DNA from: Costus lasius
Lineage: Eukaryota; Streptophyta; Magnoliopsida; Zingiberales; Costaceae
Direction: 5' to 3'
DNA: 64,000 nt
Assembly (NCBI GenBank): GCA_027563935.2
Contig: CM050446.2
Coordinates: 125,132,499 to 125,196,498, forward strand
Under the pieces are notes generated by a model, which was not told the origin of the DNA, did no database searches, and saw nothing but the letters and a program-made list of their open reading frames with translations. Position numbers and translations under genes: made by a program. Positions 37,143 to 49,309 of the stretch are shown piece after piece; positions within the stretch are counted from its first letter, which is position 1, and each line of letters starts with the position of its first letter.

Positions 37143-38360
37143 ATGTCTCGACGCAAGAAAGCCACCTCCAAGCACCGAGCTTCCTCTTCCAGTGCCGTCA
37201 TCGCACAGTAGCCACCACCTGCAGCGCCACCGACACCTTATGGGATTATTTGCCGAAATCCTGAGTAGCTTGCCAAGCTCACCGCCCTCACACACCGCCC
37301 GGTGGTTACAACCAGGTTTCTGGATCATGCGACACTGAACACCTTGGGCTTCCATGACGATGTGCAGTGGCTTTTCTAGCGTATAGTGTGGGAGCAGTTC
37401 TTCACGATCTCATACCCCACATATATCCCTATCGTGTTGGAGTTTTTATCTTCAATGGAATTTCATGCCAACATCCATACCGATGAAGATGATGGCAGTT
37501 TATCCTTCCAGCTGAACAATACCAAGTTTGTTCTTACTTTGACAGAGCTGAACCAGATCTATGGTTTTCCTATTGATGGGACGTGGCTGACACCCGGAGT
37601 GTTCAATGCTAGTACCTTCTGAGATCAACTGACCGGTCATCCACCTTTTGATACCAGAACTGCTAGAGCCACCTCTCTCGGCAATCCCGTCCTGAAGTAT
37701 GTGCACCGTGTCATGGCGCACACTATCTTTGGATGAGGAGAGTCTGATGGCCTTGTTCGAGCGTCTGAGCTCCTATTTCTTTGGGCTATGCTACATGAGG
37801 TACGACTCAACACCGCTTTCCATTTCGCCAAGCAACTTCAGAAAGTCTCAAGGGCGCCGAAGGGTGTCATTGCTCTCGGGGGACTTCTTACCCCAATTGC
37901 TCTTGCCGTTGGGATCCGGCCCTACCAGATGGAGCAAGCCCGGGGTAGCTCCCACCTTGACCTTGATGCCTGCATCCCCATGCGGATGATAGTTAAGGAA
38001 GGAGAACTCTACAGTCTGATCTTCCCCGGGAGCGATGTCAAGCTACCACTGCCGAATCCCGCATGCACCACGATCCGCGAGAAGCGGAACTGGAGAGTAG
38101 AGGCAGTTGAGGATCATGATGAGCCCCTCGGGACTGAGCCGCCACCACCTTCGCAGCGGCCCACCACTCAGCTTGACTGTATGGAGACTATGATCTGATT
38201 TGTCCGAGACGCCCAGCAAGAGACTCATCTTTCTGTCGATGAAGGACTGGATCAGATTCGCCAACTTGAGAGAGAGGTCGACCGCCAAGGACGAGCGCAG
38301 TCCTCAATTTTAGAGTCTGTGCATGACCTTCAGACGCGACTCCGTTGGCGCTGGGGATGA
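37143..38360 (+). pseudogene. Athila ORF1 (env-position), element C
   Basis: One frame of 405 codons from ATG 37143 to TGA 38358, with no frameshift. It carries VTTRFLDHATLNTLGF, PTYIPIVLEFLSSMEF, HRVMAHTIFG, LGGLLTPIALAVGIRP and LDACIPMRMIVKEGELY, aligning with A, B and D. Several in-frame stops occur (first ones after about 22 and 42 codons; also about 37377, 37620, 37734 and 38196), most of them explainable as CAG to TAG or CGA to TGA. The C-terminus is a helical Gln/Glu/Arg-rich region without the acidic or basic tail of the other families. Confidence 0.8.
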
Positions 38361-39365
38361 GCATCATTGATTTCACCCGTCACTTGGTCAACTTTCTGCT
38401 TTTCCAGTAGTTTACTTTAGTCATTAGTTGTTTGTTTACTTTTATTAGATTGTCATTTCCCTTTTTGCATGTTTTAGTTTTCTCGTTGCTTCAACATCTT
38501 AAGTGTCTTGCCCTCACCCCTTCTTTATGCTATTTGCTTTGCCTTTGGCACTGACTTGTTCTATGAGTACTTGATTGATTGGGATGAGAATCTTATCTTT
38601 TACATGTCAATGGTCCATAATGGTTATGGTTTACATATATAGTTCTTTGGTTTAATGCAGTTGAATGATGTAATTAACTCAATTCATTATTTGTATGATC
38701 TTGAAGAGTGTGTTATTACTTTACCTTACCTTTGGTATGCATCTCATGTGTAATGATTGATTGTATTTTGCTTCATAACTATCCTTTATTTGTACACTTT
38801 GTCATGGGAATCAGAAATAATAATAGTGGTATTGAAGTGTTCTTGTACATTACACATCGTACTTCCACTTGGCACTATTCACGACATCTCAATAACAAAA
38901 GGGATAGTGGTACCTAAGTTCATTGTTTATCACACTTAGCACTATCCTCAATGATCAAAATAATAACAGTGGTACCGAAGCCAGGATGCCCCCACTTCTA
39001 TGGCTTGGCACTTTTCCAAAAAAAAAAAAGGCACCATATTGGGACTATGTGGTACTGATGTTATTTTCCCATGACTTGGTATACAATTATTTACTTTGTG
39101 AATGCTTGATCAATTATGTCATTTATGTGGGATGTATTGTAAAGGCTTTTGGTACTGTCAATTTCGCATGCTCTAATAGATTGCACTAGTAATATTTGGT
39201 TTAATTTGCTTTCGATACTGTATTATAACTTGAGACTTGTTGTGTGATTAACCTATAACCTTACCAGACCTACTTAAGCTATTTGAGATCCCCCATTTCA
39301 TCTCATCACTGTGTTCTAGACAATTCAATTGCTTGAGGACAAGGAAAACTTTAAGTCCGATGTGT
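38361..39365 (+). other. Noncoding tail of element C
   Basis: AT-rich, no gene. It holds hairpin units (38823-39015) and ends in GCTTGAGGACAAGG plus TTTAAGTCC (39331-39365) before the 3' LTR. Confidence 0.8.
38823..39015 (+). repeat. Hairpin array, element C tail
   Basis: Unit 1 (38823-38880): AATAGTGG with CACTATT. Unit 2 (38902-38946): GGATAGTG with CACTATCC, 8 perfect pairs, and inner CTAAG with CTTAG. Unit 3 (38967-39015): CAGTGGTACCGAAG with CTTGGCACT. Both arms differ from the D units but still pair. Confidence 0.78.
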
Positions 39366-40831
39366 TTTGATGACATGCAAATATATGATATATCATGACT
39401 TATTTCTGTTATTATTTTGGAGTAAAATGCATGTTTTGTCTTATTTATCTACTTAGTTGCTTCATATTCTTCAGAGTCTTCACTTTTCCCTTGTTTTATT
39501 GAAATGTAGGGATTTCGCCCTAAAATCGATGGAATTTGGAAGATCTGAGGATATGGGACGGATCCTCATGATGAGACGAAGTTACACATCGAATTTCAGC
39601 TCAAACGGAGTTCTCTGTACTCTTCACGGGCATGGTCATGTATCCATGCACGACTGTGTATGAACCTGCACTTTCAGATTTCATGACGAGACGTTCACGG
39701 GCACACCCGTGAACCCATGCACGGCCGTGAAGAGCAATTTTTCCAAAGATTGAATGTCTCCGAGCCATACATAGGCATGGCCGTGCATCTATGCACGGCC
39801 ATGCATTGTCCCACCCAGTTCGACAGGCGTCCGGTTTTTTGCCCATAACTTACTATTTTGGAAGCGGAATTTGCTAAAATTTTATGGAGACCTTCCTAAC
39901 TTAGCTACGGACGTTTTGGGACTGGAATCATCGGATTTGATCAAGCAGTTGAGGAGAACGAGTGAAAGGGGCGACAACCTAGGGTTTGGGTGTGATTTCT
40001 TGACAAAAACACTATTCCAGCGTGATTTCTTCTCCGTTCCGATGAAGATCATCGTGCTAGACCCTCTTCCATCAAGGATCTACCTCTCCCTCTGGTTTAA
40101 ATCAATTTGTATGAGAGATTTCATGTATTTCGTGATGAATCTTGTAGCGTAAACTCTCTTTTCGGGGTTTGGGCGTAGCCCACTGTAAGAATGTTGATCT
40201 TTAATGTTTGATTAATATATTTCTCTTATTTATCTCTGTTCTTATTCATGTTTATGTACTGGCTATACATGTTCATGTTTTAGATATTGTGGGAAGGACT
40301 GAGAGGTAAACCACAATTATCAGATCCCCTTAGATTGGACTGGTGATTTCGGCAACGAAAGTTGTCGAAATAACCCGAGGAACCCTAATTCTTCACAGAA
40401 CCCATTGGGTCTGCTTAACCCGGTAAGCCATGAGAGTAGGAGACTTGGGTTAAGTTAGACACCGGACCGTGTCCTGAGAGGGAGCGCGTCTGTACCTTAG
40501 GAAGGATTACCTTGAGAACATAGATGAAACTTATTCAAAATATCAAACTTTAATATTTCTTCATGCTTCAATGTGGTGAAACCCGAAACCCCGATCTTCT
40601 CTCAAAAGATCTCAAACCCTGATTGCTTGTTTTCTGCTCTGCTTGTTTTTAGTTCGTTTTAGTTTACTTAGTTGCACTAGGAAATTAGATATTTCTCCAT
40701 TAATCGTTAACATAGCTATTGATTAACTAATTAGTTAGTACTTAACCCCTAGCCCTCGTGGGATCGATACTTTTTATTACGCGATAGACCGTGCACTTGC
40801 GGTAGCAGCCTATCAAGTTTAGGCCCTATCA
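39366..40831 (+). repeat. 3' LTR of element C
   Basis: 1466 bases, uninterrupted, matching both parts of the 5' LTR. The palindrome array is at about 39625-39805. It is followed by GATGT and element B LTR sequence. Confidence 0.92.
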
Positions 40832-40836
40832 GATGT

Positions 40837-41917
40837 GCATCAGGTACTATTGAATACTCTTCTTGCGCAAAATATCTCTGGACTGAATTTGTAAAGGAAG
40901 ATCTTGGAAATACACTTGATTCTTATTGTGCTCATTGTCAAATCTTAGTAGAACATTATATGATCTTGCCTTCCTCTTGTAATCGCTGCATAAACCTACA
41001 TATGTATGAGATGTTTAATGTTGTAGTTCACGCTTTTACCATGAACATTGTAGGCTAAGCTCTAAATCAAGATGTGGGATAGTCCTTGATGAATTACTAG
41101 TTGTAATGGTTTGGCTCTATTAGTCTAAAGTCCTTGCTCGACCCTATGAGCGCGCCTCACCTGCATCACTCGAAAAAGTATGCTTCAACCTTTAATCGCC
41201 TAAGTAAGGTTGGTTAATCAGCATCGCTAGGAGGAAAACCTCGCTTACAGATCTGTACTTACTACGAGGATTATAGGAAGCTTAGACGTTTTGGGGAGAG
41301 CTTGTCCGACCGAGCGTCAGACCCATTTAGTTGAGAATTTATCCTTTCCGTTGGCATGTTATGCCTACGCTGCTCGTAAGGGAGCGTTTGAGCCTTTAAT
41401 CACCTCAGGTGAGGTTTGTTAATCAGCATCTCTAGGAGGAAAACCTCGCTTGCGGATCTGTACTCACTAACGGGGATTATAAGGAACTTGGATGTTCCGG
41501 AGAGACACTCGTCCGACCGTACGTCAGAACCCTACGGATTGGACTGATAATCTGGTTCGTGGGAGCGAACAAGATTATTGGAGGGGAGCTACCTACGTGA
41601 CAAGGAAGCTGAGTCCCTTGAACTAGACAGGACATTGGCAATAGAGTTTAACCATTCAACTGTAAGAAGTCAAAGTGGTGAACCCATATCCTGATGCATT
41701 TCTCCATTAGAATTCTCTCGTGCAAATCATCTATCTATGTTCTTATGCATTTACTTAGTTTAACACTTCAAACTTCACAAATTTCGACGTCGTCTAGCTA
41801 TCAATTTTGTGATCTGTCGGTACTTGCCCATTAGTCCATGTGGGATCGATATTTTATTACTTCGATAGACCTGTGCACTTGCGGGGAAACGCTCATCTAT
41901 ACCAGTGGGCGCTATCA
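40837..41917 (+). repeat. 3' LTR of element B, second part
   Basis: Resumes B's LTR after element C. It contains degenerate GCTCGTAAGGGAGCG repeats (about 41120-41460) and ends GGGCGCTATCA, the end shared with D. Confidence 0.88.
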
Positions 41918-42162
41918 TGCGGCGGTCCTCACTGGATGAAGGATTGCCCAACCAGACAAAAGATTATGGTAATGGTGCTGCAGGAACCAATTGAGGAGGC
42001 TGAAGAGAACACCGAGGAGCAGAGAATTTGTGCAATACAGGTAGCTCCGAACACTACCAGGGAGGTTCCGCAGTGTCGTATATGGTTTATCGGGGCAATG
42101 GTTGCGAAAGAAACGCCCATAACTGACATTGGGGGCGATGTCTAAATTGGGTAGGGGAGAAT
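41918..42162 (+). pseudogene. Element F: Ty3-gypsy gag fragment followed by polypurine tract
   Basis: Directly after B the frame reads CGGPHWMKDCPTRQK, the second half of a CCHC zinc knuckle of the type found in chromovirus-like Ty3-gypsy gag. It ends at TAA 42143-42145. The purine run TTGGGTAGGGGAGAA lies immediately before an LTR start at 42163, as a polypurine tract should. Pol is absent between gag and the tract. The upstream part lies beyond B and outside the window. Confidence 0.7.
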
Positions 42163-43150
42163 TGTTAGGCTCCAGGACCTCCGAGCCGGGCCAAGAGGAA
42201 GTGGGCTGGGCGGTTGGCCAAGCCCATGCGGAAGTTATCAACGTGGAGCCCGAATTAGGGATAAATCCCTTCGGTCAATGCCCACAAAATCGGAGGCTTC
42301 CGATTTTGACCGCGTGAGAGCAGCGTCTGCTTCAGCTGCGTCAACGTCGTCTTCTCCGGATGGTTCGAACGTGGATGAAGACAGCGGCATCAACGGGAGA
42401 AGCGAACGTCGAGGGGATGCGAGGGCACCGCCTCCCCGATTTGGAAGAGTGGGCGTGGTCTTCGGCAAGGAAAATAGGAGCAGCGGCGGACGCTCCCCTC
42501 TTCTTTAAATGTCCGATGGGAGGACGGAAAAACATCATCCTCACCAGCGATCGACATCACTAACCTTGGGGAAGCAGGAGTGGGGCATTGGTGAGGAGTT
42601 CGGCGTCTGAGGAGACATCGACGAGTGATTTCGTGAGGGAGCAATAGTGATTGTAACCGACGATGAGTGCGTTGTCGGCGAGGGAGGGGAAGAGGGGTCG
42701 GCGACCAGGGGGTCGACGACGAGTAAGAAGAAGAGGTTTTGTAGCTATTTGAAGATGAAATCGAAGCTTTCCTCTCTGTTCCAGCCTTCTTCCCTATTTA
42801 TGCGATTCTGCATTTCGACTTCACTATTTCCAGCGCAATTCGGCAGCTGCTAGGGAGCGGCAACGGGCGGCTGAGGGAGAGACGAGGCGCGTCCTCTGCC
42901 TACCGGCACACCCTTCTCTCCGCCATCGAGGAACGGCGGCGAGAACGAATGCATGCGGCATCATTCTTGTGTGGTGAACGAAAGCTCGAACGCGTCGAGC
43001 ATTCGTTTCGAGGCGGGTCAACGCAGGCACGGGTCAAAATTCCAAACGACACGAAATCGGGGTATGGCGGCTAATGCGAGGAGTGACGTCAGCAAAAAAA
43101 CGAAATTCGATTTCAAATTTCAGTGAAGCGGCGCGTGCGGCATTGATGAC
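42163..43150 (+). repeat. Probable 3' LTR of element F (3' end uncertain)
   Basis: Starts TGTTAGGCTCC right after the polypurine tract. The GC-rich body has open frames on both strands and no protein family. A plausible end is TTGATGACA near 43150. The start resembles solo LTR H (57146), suggesting related families. No second copy or TSD is available to fix the end. Confidence 0.55.
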
Positions 43151-44212
43151 AATTTTGACCTAATCAAAATCAACGTGAAAATTGAACAGTCAGAGGTTGG
43201 CCGAAGAATAATTCGTTTGGGCGTGACACCGGGCTTGAAATTCTGTCGTAAGAGTAGGTTGGTTCTTGGCGCGCCCGCTCTTTGCCACATTGATTATAAC
43301 GTTGTCATACCAAAGTCCAAGTTTCTACTTAGACAAAAATCTCCTCAATCATATGTTGCCCTAGTCAACCGATGAGAAGCAAATCAGAGCCTTTTACATG
43401 GACATTAATTAGAAACCGCACCTATTTATAAATAAAACTTAATAGGTATAATTATCAAGTAGCATACCAATAACCAATTAATTACATTAAAAATTCTATA
43501 CAAATTTTAAAACCCCACACTTTATTTTATTGGATGACATAGACCTCTAAAAAAATTAGAGATCAAATATACATAATTTATTGCTGTAATACATGTAATC
43601 TACTGTCCATATGCAATTTATTAAAAATTCCTAACAAAGACATGATACTGCAAATAAAACATGTAATATAAATCAATAAACATAAATTCTTGTCAAACGG
43701 AAATAACAAACCAACAACGGGGAATCATCTTCTGATAACAAGCCTTCATTTGAGGGTAAGAGTAGCTCTGCAGAACAAACAAATCTTTATAAATTTCGCA
43801 ACATAGTTGAGAGTTCCTGATCGAGGTCTTAAATTTATGAGAACGAAATTCCTACACATGACAAAGCTCCACACAGCTTAAAATTGAGAATAGACAGAAC
43901 TAATTATAAGAACGCCTGATATGATGAAACAAACAGAGAACAGAACATAATCCAAGTAATACCGACTTACCGAGTACAAAGTTACAAACCAGGATATGAC
44001 GCTAACTTACAAGAATATTACAACGCTGATACATACTGCTCATAACCACTGCAAATACGAATGCAGCCTCGTCTAAACATCCAGGAGAGCTTTTTAACAA
44101 CTCAAAGCTCAACAGTGAAACAGGAGTCTCAAGCAGTTTCGAGATGGTTCCATGAAAACCAAATAATAACAAAAACAAGCCTGCAAGCTGCCCAAAGATG
44201 CATGTGACCAGC
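43151..44212. other. Region downstream of the minus-strand actin gene
   Basis: AT-rich. The part nearest 44212 is expected to be the actin 3' UTR. No other gene is seen. Confidence 0.55.
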
Positions 44213-45629
<1,417 letters not shown>

Positions 45630-45638
45630 TTCCTATGT

Positions 45639-48600
45639 CTATGGAAAAACACATGAGAAGGATGCTTGCTAAAGAATAATAAACGAGCATTATAAACTTA
45701 TAACCATGTTTGTTATCACATGTAACTTCAACCTAACTTCGTGCCTTTATCAATCAATGAACAGATGTAGAAAAAAAAATGTAACTATAGTAAGAGTGAC
45801 CCAATGCAAGAATATCTATGTTCAGCATAAACAGTAAACCATATATCAGAAACTATCATGAAATAGATCATAAGATATCATTGTCGCAGTGCCAAATGTA
45901 TGCATTCTGACTCCTGCAGATAGACAACTAAAGAAATAGATTAGATTACAGCAAACCAAACATATAAAAACATACTGCACAATCACAACCAAACTAGCCC
46001 AAGCCAAACTACCAAGGGGGGATCTGCGTTATTGCAGAAAGGGACAGACAAACCATATTACATGTTTAGTGCATCATGATATATGACGGTAGAAAAGTGG
46101 CATGATTTTAATCCCTACTTAGCCCTTCTAGCTAACAATATCTATTTTCGTGATTTTGTTTCAATTTCTGGTACGGATCCGTAGCGGGTGGATCTCTATA
46201 TATATAGTGTTCTTACTGTTAGTTTGATATTATTAGTTGTTGAGCCGCGCTAGATTTGCAGGCTCAATTGTTATGTGCCATAGGTGAGCTACCGACCAGG
46301 ACCTATTACCTGCTGAGGTGTGACACATCCAAATTAAAAACCATGGAATATAATCTTCTCATTTTGAATTTGTAGTTGTATCCTTTTGAATTTTACACCA
46401 TATAAATTGTAGATATAGTAACTAATCAGCCTGACAATTTGGACTCATGATTTTGTTGAACAGTTATTTTTGTTAAAGAATGAATAGTACTAGTTAGTAG
46501 AAAATTTTACCTAAGTTGTCCATTATAGATTCTCACCTTATTGGAGGTAATTATTTAGTTCATTTAATTGGATAGTTCCTCATTCCTCTAACTTGTAATA
46601 ATTGAGATCTATCTTACTCTATTTATCTTATTTGTCAATTTGGTATCAGATCTTTTTCCTCCTACAAGTGATCCCTCCCCTGCTGCTGTAGCAACGGAAA
46701 AAAGTACCTTCTTTCATCTCGTTTTCAAATTCCTCCATTTGAAGCATAAAACATAATCCAACGGGATATATTGCAATCTCTCTTCACTAGTAATGCACGT
46801 AAGACTTCAGGTAGCCCTTCAGTGACTAAAACCTGCTCACGTCCAATCATCTCTCCAACTTCCTCTTCAAGCAACTTCTGGGTCTCTGTTCTCGTGTCTT
46901 CACCTCTCAGCAAAAGTCTTCTGCACATCATCATCACCTTAACCAAAAAAGCGACTTTAACCTCTTGCCTATCATTGTCGCTGCTGCAAGAATGTTGTTA
47001 AGCCTCAGTGGGTTTTCTTCTAACATCCCTATCTCCTCATTATCATAACTTTGCTTGATCCAACCATGAACACAACCTTGCCCCATCTTCATTTATGCAA
47101 TTGGCTTCTCCAGCACTGACATTGACTACTTTCTTCAACAGTAAATTCACCCCTTCTAAGGTGAACCGTGGCTTCCATCATGCAACTCTACTGCCACCAT
47201 TTCTCACCCCACTAGCAGCCCAGTTGTCTCCACTGTAATGATTACTCTTGAAGAATATCCCCCTTGTCAACTCTCTACTAACCAGAACCATGGTTTCCTG
47301 TCATTGTACTTGTACTGGTACACTTCTCCAGCTCTTTCTCAAAGTTCTATCTTCAACATAAAGTCATAACTAGAAGCACCTCTACTCACTTGTAACAATA
47401 ACTTCTAATCTTTCACACGAACAAAATCAGTACTCTTACCTCCTACAAGAAGACTGATATTTATTTCCTTCTCCATTGAGTATGTATTTGCAAGAAGTTT
47501 AGTATTACTGGGTGGTTTTTTGCCTTTTTAAAGTACCCCTACCACACAGTAGTTAATTCTATTTGGCTTACTTCGCAAATAGTAGAATCACTGGGCTCTT
47601 ACTCAACCACATCTATAGCCAAGTCAAACAAAAAAACTGAGACTTGATTCTTATGGCGCACTGAGATGAATCATTTGACTTTTTATAAGCCACTCGTCAA
47701 TAAAACTAAAATAGCAGTGAAGTTTTGATATTCTCCAACCAGGCACATCACAAATAACAACTTTTATTTTTCTTTTATTACTGAACCATAATAGACACTC
47801 TATCTGGATTGCAAACGAGTATTATACAAACATGGACCTATTTAAACCTCCAAACAAAATATAAAAAAAAAATCTTCATTTGAACTGTAAAGGGATACAC
47901 ATATTTCTATCAACTTCAACAATCAAGCTCTATGCAAAGTACATATATTATTTCACTTCACAAGACACACATTTATACTTACACAAACCTCAACGGAAAG
48001 GTCCCTCAAGCACTGGCATGTTGGTCAGAATTTTTGCGCATGCAACATATCTCAAACTTAGTGAACATTCCAGGGCACATATAATCAGAATTTAAAAGTG
48101 GTTTCAAGAATCTAGCAAATTGGCTATGTTTCTTAAAAGCAAACAGAAAAATACAGAATTATTATCATTTCATTCCTCAGTAAATACGTTACGCATGAGA
48201 AAAATGGGAAGAACAGAAATGGTAATTTTGTTTAAGAAAAAAGAAAGTTGAACGAATCTAAGCTAGGCCAAAATTAGCTTGTGATAATACAAGTTTGACT
48301 GTTTCATTAATCATTAATGAATCATTTAAAAGTCAGTGGCTTGGTGCATAAACAGACCAATGCCCAAAATTCGTATATTCGTCAAAGAAAAAAAAAAGCA
48401 TAAATACAATAATCCAAGAATTAGATAAATCAATCTTCCAATGGCGTAATTCAGATGCATATCAAGAAAACAATATACTAGTTCTGCTACCCCGCAAACA
48501 AGGATAATTCAACTAAACACTGCAAGCTCGTCAAATGAAGACGCCAGTTCAGGTGAGTTACATAATAATAACTTACACAAGCAATGAAAGTGAGGATTAT

Positions 48601-49000
48601 AATTGTCGATCTACAAAACCAAACACTATGAAGAGATGGGGAGTGACAAGCATGCAAAACAAAGTAGCCCTCACCTCCAGATCAACTACATAAGTTACAA
48701 GAAGATACAGATTAATCGATCTAACTTACAAATTAGTAAGAAAACAAAGAAGCAAAAAGACTTTCGACGCCGAAATAGACTAGCTAAAAGAACACACTCG
48801 TCAGCTCGATTCTGATCGAAAATCGACTATCAAAAACTCAAGATCTGACACAATCCACCAAAAAGAAAGTAACCAATCATAACAGATCTTCAGATCCCCT
48901 TATCTAATTAGGCGACTCTAAGATCGAGCAGAGCAAGCAACTAACAAGCAAAAACAGTAAATCGTACGGCTTAGACTCCGATCAAGTACAAAAAACTTAC
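45639..49000 (-). other. Leader intron of the minus-strand actin gene (3362 bases)
   Basis: The donor GTAAGT is at 49000 and the acceptor CCATAG at 45639, 9 bases upstream of the start codon. The donor-proximal 250 bases match the leader intron of the other actin gene. Long leader introns in plant actins are known to raise expression. The middle (about 46140-47600) is unlike the paralogue and includes a copia-like PBS word (TGGTATCAGATC, 46641-46652). No gene is supported there. Confidence 0.8.
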
Positions 49001-49145
49001 AGATCAAGAGCTAAGTTTGTCAGAGAGAGCGATCCAGACGAGATTTTGAAGATAGGGAGAGACTAAAAGCTGGCTTCGGTGAAGAGAGAGCGAGCGGGAG
49101 TCGTCTCTCTCTTTGCCGAAAACCAAGTGATGGCAGAGACGAGGG
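49001..49145 (-). promoter_or_regulatory. Noncoding leader exon of the minus-strand actin gene
   Basis: It aligns with the leader of the other actin gene (60121-60264): CTCTGCCAT, TTGGTTTTCGGCAAAGAGAG and GGATCGCT are shared, ending GATCT before the GTAAGT donor. The 5' end is set by that alignment. The TATA box of the paralogue has no counterpart here. Confidence 0.75.
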
Positions 49146-49309
49146 ACACAAGTTCGCTGCACAAGGAAGACGAAAACGAGTGTAAACAGTGAGGCAGTAG
49201 AATTCAGCCGGCCCAACCCGGCCCAGTGTTAAAAGGCCGTGTTTTGCTCAATAAAGTTTGAACCGACGTTTGGAGGTGAAAGTTAAACGTCCGTTAAAAT
49301 TCGTACTTT

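Larger units (their letters stand above)
12507..40831 (+). mobile_element. Element C: Athila-like LTR retrotransposon lacking pol, split by D and G
   Basis: LTRs begin TGATGACATG and end TTAGGCCCTATCA. The 5' LTR is 12507-13354 plus 31405-32023 (1467 bases without D) and the 3' LTR is 39366-40831 (1466 bases), so the reconstruction fits in length. Flanking 5-mers are GCTGT and GATGT, a TSD with one mismatch. The interior has PBS, gag-protease, spacer (with solo LTR G inserted), ORF1 and tail; RT, RNase H and integrase are entirely absent. Confidence 0.9.
1..41917 (+). mobile_element. Element B: Athila-like Ty3-gypsy retrotransposon, 5' part outside the window, split by elements A and C
   Basis: What remains in the window is the 3' half of ORF1 (1-696), the noncoding tail (697-2042 and 11672-11768) and the 3' LTR (11769-12506 plus 40837-41917). 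It is collinear with the same parts of element D: ORF1 C-terminus, hairpin array, GCTTGAGGACAAGC box, LTR start TGTTGACA and LTR end GCGCTATCA. Element A interrupts the tail with TSD ATAGA and element C interrupts the 3' LTR. B ends abruptly at 41917 inside a foreign gag reading frame (element F). The 5' LTR, gag and pol of B are not visible. Confidence 0.88.

Noticed and set aside
42278..43030. Several overlapping open frames of 66-84 codons
   Set aside because: GC-rich LTR-like DNA open on both strands, without a conserved domain or splice pattern.
46725..47001. Open frames on both strands in the actin leader intron
   Set aside because: Short, overlapping and without a domain; the surrounding sequence is the leader intron defined by matching splice sites in the paralogue.
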